Source: Candidatus Paraburkholderia kirkii
GTDB taxonomy: Bacteria; Pseudomonadota; Gammaproteobacteria; Burkholderiales; Burkholderiaceae
Reading direction: 5' to 3'
Length of the DNA: 64,000 nt
NCBI GenBank assembly: GCA_001189345.1
Contig: LFKV01000010.1
Location: forward strand, 186,001 to 250,000
A program made the translations under genes and the position numbers. Positions 59,952 through 64,000 of the stretch are shown piece by piece. Below the pieces are notes generated by a model. The model saw only the letters and a list, made by a program, of their open reading frames with translations. It ran no database searches and was not told the origin of the DNA. How positions within the stretch are numbered: position 1 is the first letter of the stretch; the number at the start of each line of letters is the position of its first letter.

Positions 59952-60476
59952 TAGTCGTCGCCCTCGCGACAAGCTCCTCGACCTGCGAAGTCGACAACCC
60001 TCTTGCCTTCGCAACCTGCGCCACCTGATAAGCCGCCGCCGCGGGGCTGATATCCGGATCAAGTCCGCTCCCCAACGAAGTCACGAGATCAACCGGCACC
60101 ACCGCGTCATTCCCCCGATCAGCGTCATGCAACGCGGCGATCCGCCCCTTGACCTCATCCGCGAGAGCAGGATTCGTCGGCCCGAGATTGGAGCCGCTCG
60201 AACTGCCCGCGTTATACGGATTCGGCGTCGTCGCCGACAAACGCCCCCAGAAATACCCCGGCGCGTCGAACTGTGCTGGCCGATGATCCCGGAGCCGATC
60301 ACCCTGCCATCGTGCTCGATCAGACTGCCGTTCGCCTGGTGCGAAAACGCCGCCTGCCCGAGCGCCGTGACCACCGCAGGATAAACCACGCCCGTCGCCA
60401 CCGTCAGCGCGACGAACAGCACCAGCATGGGACGCAATAAATTCTTCATGATGTACGTACCTCGGAAAAAATGCGA

Positions 60477-62530
60477 TCAGCTCCAGCCCAGCGCCGTGAT
60501 CGTCATGTCGATCAGCTTGATGAACGGAAACGGCAGCACGATCCCGCCCAGCCCATAGATCAGCAGATTTTGCCGCAACAACGAAGCCGCGCCCAGCACG
60601 CAATACTTCACCCCCTTCAGCGCCAGCGGAATCAGAAACACGATGATCAGCGCGTTGAAGATCACACCGCCGACAGAATCGCCGACGACGGCGACGCGAG
60701 ATGCATCATGTCCAGCACGCGTAACTGCGGATAGGTCGTCGCGAACGCAGCGGGAATGATCGCGAAGTACTTGGCGACGTCGTTGGCGATCGAAAAAGTC
60801 GTGAGCGAGCCGCGCGTCATCAGCATCTGCTTGCCGATCTCCACGATCTCGATCAGCTTCGTCGGGTTCGAGTCCAGATCAACCATGTTACCCGCTTCCT
60901 TCGCCGCCTGCGTGCCCGTGTTCATCGCCACCGCAACGTCCGCCTGCGCGAGCGCCGGCGCATCGTTGGTGCCGTCGCCCGTCATCGCGACGAGACGTCC
61001 CTGCGCCTGATGCTCGCGAATCGTCGTGAGCTTGGCCTCGGGCGTCGCCTCCGCGAGAAAGTCGTCCACGCCCGCCCGCCGCGATCGCCGCGGCCGTCAG
61101 GCGGTTGTCGCCCGTCACCATCACCGTCTTGATGCCCACCTTGCGCAGCTCCGCGAAATGCTCGCGTATGCCGCCCTTCACGATGTCCTTCAGCTCGATC
61201 ACGCCCAGCGCGCGGGCCTTTCCGCCGACGCTTTCCGCAACGACCAGCGGCGTGCTGCCGCGACGCACGATGTCATCGACCGCGTTCTGCACTTTCTGCG
61301 GGAAACGCCCGCCGCGCTCCTCGATATACTTCTTCACCGCATCGGCCGCGCCCTTGCGGATTTCGCGATCCGACAGATCGACACCGCTCATGCGCGACTG
61401 CGCCGAGAACGCGAGGAAGGTTGCATGCAGCGTCGCCATGTCGCGCTCGCGGATGTTGAAGCGCTGCTTCGCCAGCACGACGATGCTGCGCCCCTCCGGC
61501 GTCTCGTCCGCGAGCTGCGCCGCATCCGCGAGATCGCGCTCGTCGATGCCCGGCGCGGCGCTGAACGACGACGCCTGGCGATTGCCCAGCGTGATCGTGC
61601 CGGTCTTGTCGAGCAGGAGCACGTCGACGTCCCCCGCGGCTTCGACCGCGCGGCCGGAGGTCGCGATGACGTTCGCCTGCATCATGCGGCTCATGCCCGC
61701 CACGCCGATCGCGGAAAGCAGGCCACCGATGGTCGTCGGGATCAGGCAGACGAGCAGTGCCACGAGCGCGGTGATCGTCACGACATGCCCGGCTTTGGCC
61801 GCTTCCACGGAGAACATCGAGAACGGCAGCAGCGTCGCCGTCGCGAAGAGCAGCACGAGCGTCAACGCGACGAGCAGAATCGTCAGCGCGATCTCATTTG
61901 GTGTCTTCTGACGCTTCGCGCCCTCGACCATCGCGATCATGCGGTCGAGAAAGGCCTCGCCCGGATTCACGCTCACGCGCACCACGATCCAGTCCGACAG
62001 CACGCGCGTGCCGCCCGTCACCGATGAGAAGTCGCCGCCCGACTCGCGGATCACAGGCGTGGATTCGCCCGTGATCGCGGACTCGTCGACCGAGGCGACG
62101 CCTTCGATCACTTCGCCGTCGGCGGGAATCACGTCGCCGGCTTCGACGAGCACGATATCGTCACGGCGCAGATCGGTGGACGTCATGATGCGGATCGGCG
62201 ACTTCGGATGCGGCTCGTTGAGCTTCTTGGCCATCACGTTGTGCTTCGCCTGGCGCAATGACGCCGCCTGCGCCTTCGAGCGCCCTTCCGCGAGCGCCCC
62301 GCGAAGTTCGCGAACAGCACCGTGAACCACAGCCACAGCGCGATCGCGAGAATGAAGCCCGCGGGCGCCTCCGCCTGGCTGGCGAGCGCGGTGATCCACA
62401 GCACCGTCGTCAGAATGCTGCCGACGTAGACGCAGAACATCACCGGATTGCGCAGCTGCGTGCGCGGCGCGAGCTTCCTGAACGCATCGACGATCGCGGG
62501 CCTGACGAGCGCGGGATCGAACATCGAGCG
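60477..62530 (-). pseudogene. kdpB: K+-transporting P-type ATPase B chain KdpB, N-terminal loss and three frameshifts
   Basis: KdpB is the ATP-hydrolysing subunit of the Kdp pump. The 5' end is fused to kdpA; readable KdpB starts [21 protein letters not shown] missing base near 62297 ([16 protein letters not shown] in the next frame), two missing bases near 61082 (expected [23 protein letters not shown]) and a duplicated TG near 60665 (SAV then [15 protein letters not shown]) break it. Preserved motifs are TGES ([10 protein letters not shown]), the phosphorylation site DKTGTITLG, and the hinge [20 protein letters not shown]. It ends ITALGWS at 60477, 28 bases before kdpC. Confidence 0.9.
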
Positions 62531-63125
62531 TGCCGCCGTGCACGCCTGCCCGAGATTCTCCGGGGGATACAGCGACTTCGGAGAAGCCGTGCGCGCCCGG
62601 ATTCGCGATGCCGGCGACGCCCGCCGCCGTGAGCACGGCGATCGACGTGCCGACGAGCACGATCAAGGGCGTGAGCAGGATCGCGATGGACACCATCTTC
62701 ATCTCGAACGACTCGATCTTCTTGCCGACGTACTCGGGCGTGCGTCCGATCATCAGGCCCGCGACGAACACCGCGAGCAGCGCGAACACCAGCATGCCGT
62801 AGAGACCCGAGCCGACGCCGCCGAAGATCACTTCGCCGAGCTGGATCAGCAGCATCGGCACGAGGCCGCTGAGCGGCGTCAGCGAATCGTGCATGTCGTC
62901 GACCGCGCCGCACGAGGCCGCCGTCGTCGCAACGGTGAAGATGCCCGACTGCGCAATGCCCAGGCGCGTTTCCTTGCCTTCCATGTTGCCGCCCGCCTGC
63001 CACGCGGATGCCTGCGTGTCGACATGCAGCGACGCGTAGAGGGGATTGCCCGCCTGCTCCGCCGAGATCTCGCCGACGCACGCGGCGCCGTAAGCGCTCG
63101 ATCAGTACCATCGAGGGTCGACATT
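62531..63125 (-). pseudogene. kdpA: K+-transporting ATPase A chain KdpA, internal fragment
   Basis: KdpA is the potassium-translocating subunit. Only the middle survives, from [20 protein letters not shown] through [20 protein letters not shown], then [20 protein letters not shown] and [20 protein letters not shown] to [10 protein letters not shown]. The selectivity-filter-like TTAASCGA and GGVGSGLYG loops are present. About 150 C-terminal codons and the kdpB start are missing, joined at about 62531-62560. The 5' half is missing next to the IS66-family gene. It is nonfunctional. Confidence 0.88.
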
Positions 63126-63145
63126 GACCTTTGAAGGCGGCGCTG

Positions 63146-63916
63146 CTAGCGAATGGAATCGATGTGCGCGGAGGCGGGCAACACAGGAGCGACGTTCCAG
63201 GGTAACAGGTCGTCGATGCGGTTTATCGGGTAATCGGCAACGCGCTCGATGACGTAGTGCAGATAGGCTTCGGGATCGATACCATTCAGGCGTGCTGAGC
63301 CGATCAGGCTGTACATCGCGGCTGCACGTTCGCCGCCTGTGTCTGCGCCGGCAAACAGATAATTCCGCCTTCCAATTGCGACGCCGCGTAGCGCCCGCTC
63401 GGCGATCAGATTGTCGATCTCCGCCTGACCATCACCGCAGTAGTAGACAAGCGCAGGCCAGCGATTCAACGAGTACTGGATCGCCTTGGTGGTGTCCGAT
63501 TTCGCGGAGAGTGTGAGAATCGTCGCTTCGAACCACCGCTTCATATCCTCAAGCAGCGGCACCGCCTGCGTCTGGCGAACTCGCAGCCGTTCCCCCGGAG
63601 GCTTGCCGTGAATGTGTTCCTCTATGCCATAGAGCGCGCCAAAGCGCTCGAGTGCTTCGTTGGTAATCGACGACGGTCGCACAGCGTGCAGATCGTGCAG
63701 CTTTCGACGTGCATGTGCCAGGCACGCAGCTTCCCGGATCTGACCACCGGCGTAGAGTTCCGCGTAGCCGGCAAACGCGTCAGCCTGCAGTACGCCCTTG
63801 AAGCTGGCAAGGTGTCGCTGCGGATGTTCGCCGCGACGATCCGGTGTATCAGCGAACCAGACTGCTGGAGCCTCAGTCGAACCACTGGGCCAATCATCGC
63901 GCACATATAGATCCAT
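63146..63916 (-). CDS. IS66-family transposase TnpC, C-terminal part at the window edge
   Basis: The frame reads LYVRDDWPSGSTEAPAVWFA, then GVLQADAFAGYAELYAGG (a DDE Asp region), AACLAHARRKLHDLHAVRPS, and the C-terminal DUF4372/IS66 block NLIAERALRGVAIGRRNYLF, then GSARLNGIDPEAYLHYVIER and YPINRIDDLLPWNVA. This is the TnpC (DDE transposase) of an IS66 element on the minus strand. The upstream part runs toward the right edge; the last 84 bases (63917-64000) do not continue the frame cleanly, so a frameshift or junction may lie there. It abuts the kdpA fragment. Confidence 0.85.
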   Translation of the reverse strand: MDLYVRDDWPSGSTEAPAVWFADTPDRRGEHPQRHLASFKGVLQADAFAGYAELYAGGQIREAACLAHARRKLHDLHAVRPSSITNEALERFGALYGIEEHIHGKPPGERLRVRQTQAVPLLEDMKRWFEATILTLSAKSDTTKAIQYSLNRWPALVYYCGDGQAEIDNLIAERALRGVAIGRRNYLFAGADTGGERAAAMYSLIGSARLNGIDPEAYLHYVIERVADYPINRIDDLLPWNVAPVLPASAHIDSIR

Positions 63917-64000
63917 TGCAACAGTTTACGACTGTCTGCTGCACGCGGATCATCAGGTAACTGACGTTTACAAAGCGCTGCGCGGGCGTGCTGCCTCGAT

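Larger units (their letters stand above)
58747..60449 (-). pseudogene. kdpC: K+-transporting ATPase C chain KdpC, interrupted by IS630
   Basis: KdpC is the small subunit of the Kdp potassium pump. It starts [20 protein letters not shown] (membrane anchor). A duplicated CA dinucleotide near 60270 (CAGCACAGTTC for CAGCAGTTC) shifts the frame out of [18 protein letters not shown]; the rest continues [20 protein letters not shown] to [12 protein letters not shown]630 copy 2 then interrupts the gene at CTAG. Beyond it the C-terminus resumes as [20 protein letters not shown] and stops at 58747-58749. Both lesions are inactivating. Confidence 0.92.

Noticed and set aside
63917..64000. Continuation of the IS66 transposase to the window edge
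   Set aside because: No frame gives a recognisable extension; stops appear, so I leave the edge unannotated.

Overview
The window looks like the replication-origin region of a beta-proteobacterial chromosome, of the Burkholderia / Paraburkholderia / Caballeronia type. The evidence is high-GC codon use, the order mnmE - yidC - yidD - rnpA - rpmH - [oriC] - dnaA - dnaN - gyrB, a tandem glycine riboswitch ahead of gcvT-gcvH-gcvP, and an aceE-aceF-lpdA operon whose E3 carries its own lipoyl domains. The genus call is an inference from gene order and protein resemblance; no search was run.

The main property of the window is selective decay. The housekeeping genes are intact: rep, gcvTHP, mnmE, yidC, yidD, rnpA, rpmH, dnaA, dnaN, gyrB, aceE, aceF, lpdA, folD, prlC. 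Around them I count about 19 genes that are broken or reduced to fragments: istA, istB, flhG, fliA, a GGDEF cyclase, a Rieske oxygenase, a Gfo/Idh/MocA oxidoreductase, an alginate-lyase-like gene, sdaA, a LysE exporter, a small HTH regulator, an AraC/GyrI regulator, dbpA, DUF3300 and DUF2950 genes, a nitrilase-like gene, a LysR regulator, and kdpA/B/C/D. The damage includes single-base indels, small perfect tandem duplications (2, 4, 13, 20 and 21 bp), a nonsense codon, deletions, IS insertions and a 0.2-kb internal inversion. With the IS load, this suggests a genome in early reduction, such as a recently host-restricted symbiont. Sequencing error cannot be excluded for individual 1-bp indels, but it would not explain the duplications, the inversion or the bias toward dispensable genes.

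Layout: 1-2583 is a pile-up of IS remnants (IS21, IS5, IS630, IS3/IS2 group). 2584-4181 holds truncated flhG and frameshifted fliA. 4220-6508 holds a broken GGDEF gene and a broken Rieske oxygenase. 6828-8145 holds tRNA-Arg(CCG) and a diheme cytochrome c. 8218-11527 holds rep and a broken oxidoreductase. 11615-16541 is the glycine riboswitch and glycine cleavage operon, followed by an alginate-lyase-like pseudogene and sdaA with an inverted core. 19250-20440 is an IS3-family element. 20437-23302 holds a LysE stub, an NTF2-like gene, mnmE and a broken HTH gene. 23395-32068 is the origin cluster. 32335-36334 holds an AraC pseudogene, a zinc-ribbon gene, a broken dbpA and an MFS transporter. IS630 copy 1 follows, then lpdA-aceF-aceE (minus) divergent from a sensor kinase / FixJ-type regulator pair. 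47800-49197 holds DUF3300/DUF2950 remnants. folD, prlC, a cytosine-deaminase-like gene, a nitrilase pseudogene, a LysR pseudogene and an acetyltransferase follow. 56331-63125 is a heavily eroded kdp operon with IS630 copy 2 inside kdpC and a 104-bp palindrome between kdpC and kdpD. The right edge is an IS66-family transposase.

Functionally the cell keeps replication initiation, membrane insertion, tRNA modification, pyruvate oxidation, glycine cleavage and folate C1 metabolism. It appears to have lost the flagellar regulators FlhG/FliA, Kdp potassium uptake, this L-serine dehydratase and several catabolic genes at these loci. I see no new defence or biosynthetic system. The most unusual signals are the sdaA microinversion, the kdp palindrome, and a shifted distribution of lipoyl domains between E2 and E3 of the pyruvate dehydrogenase complex.
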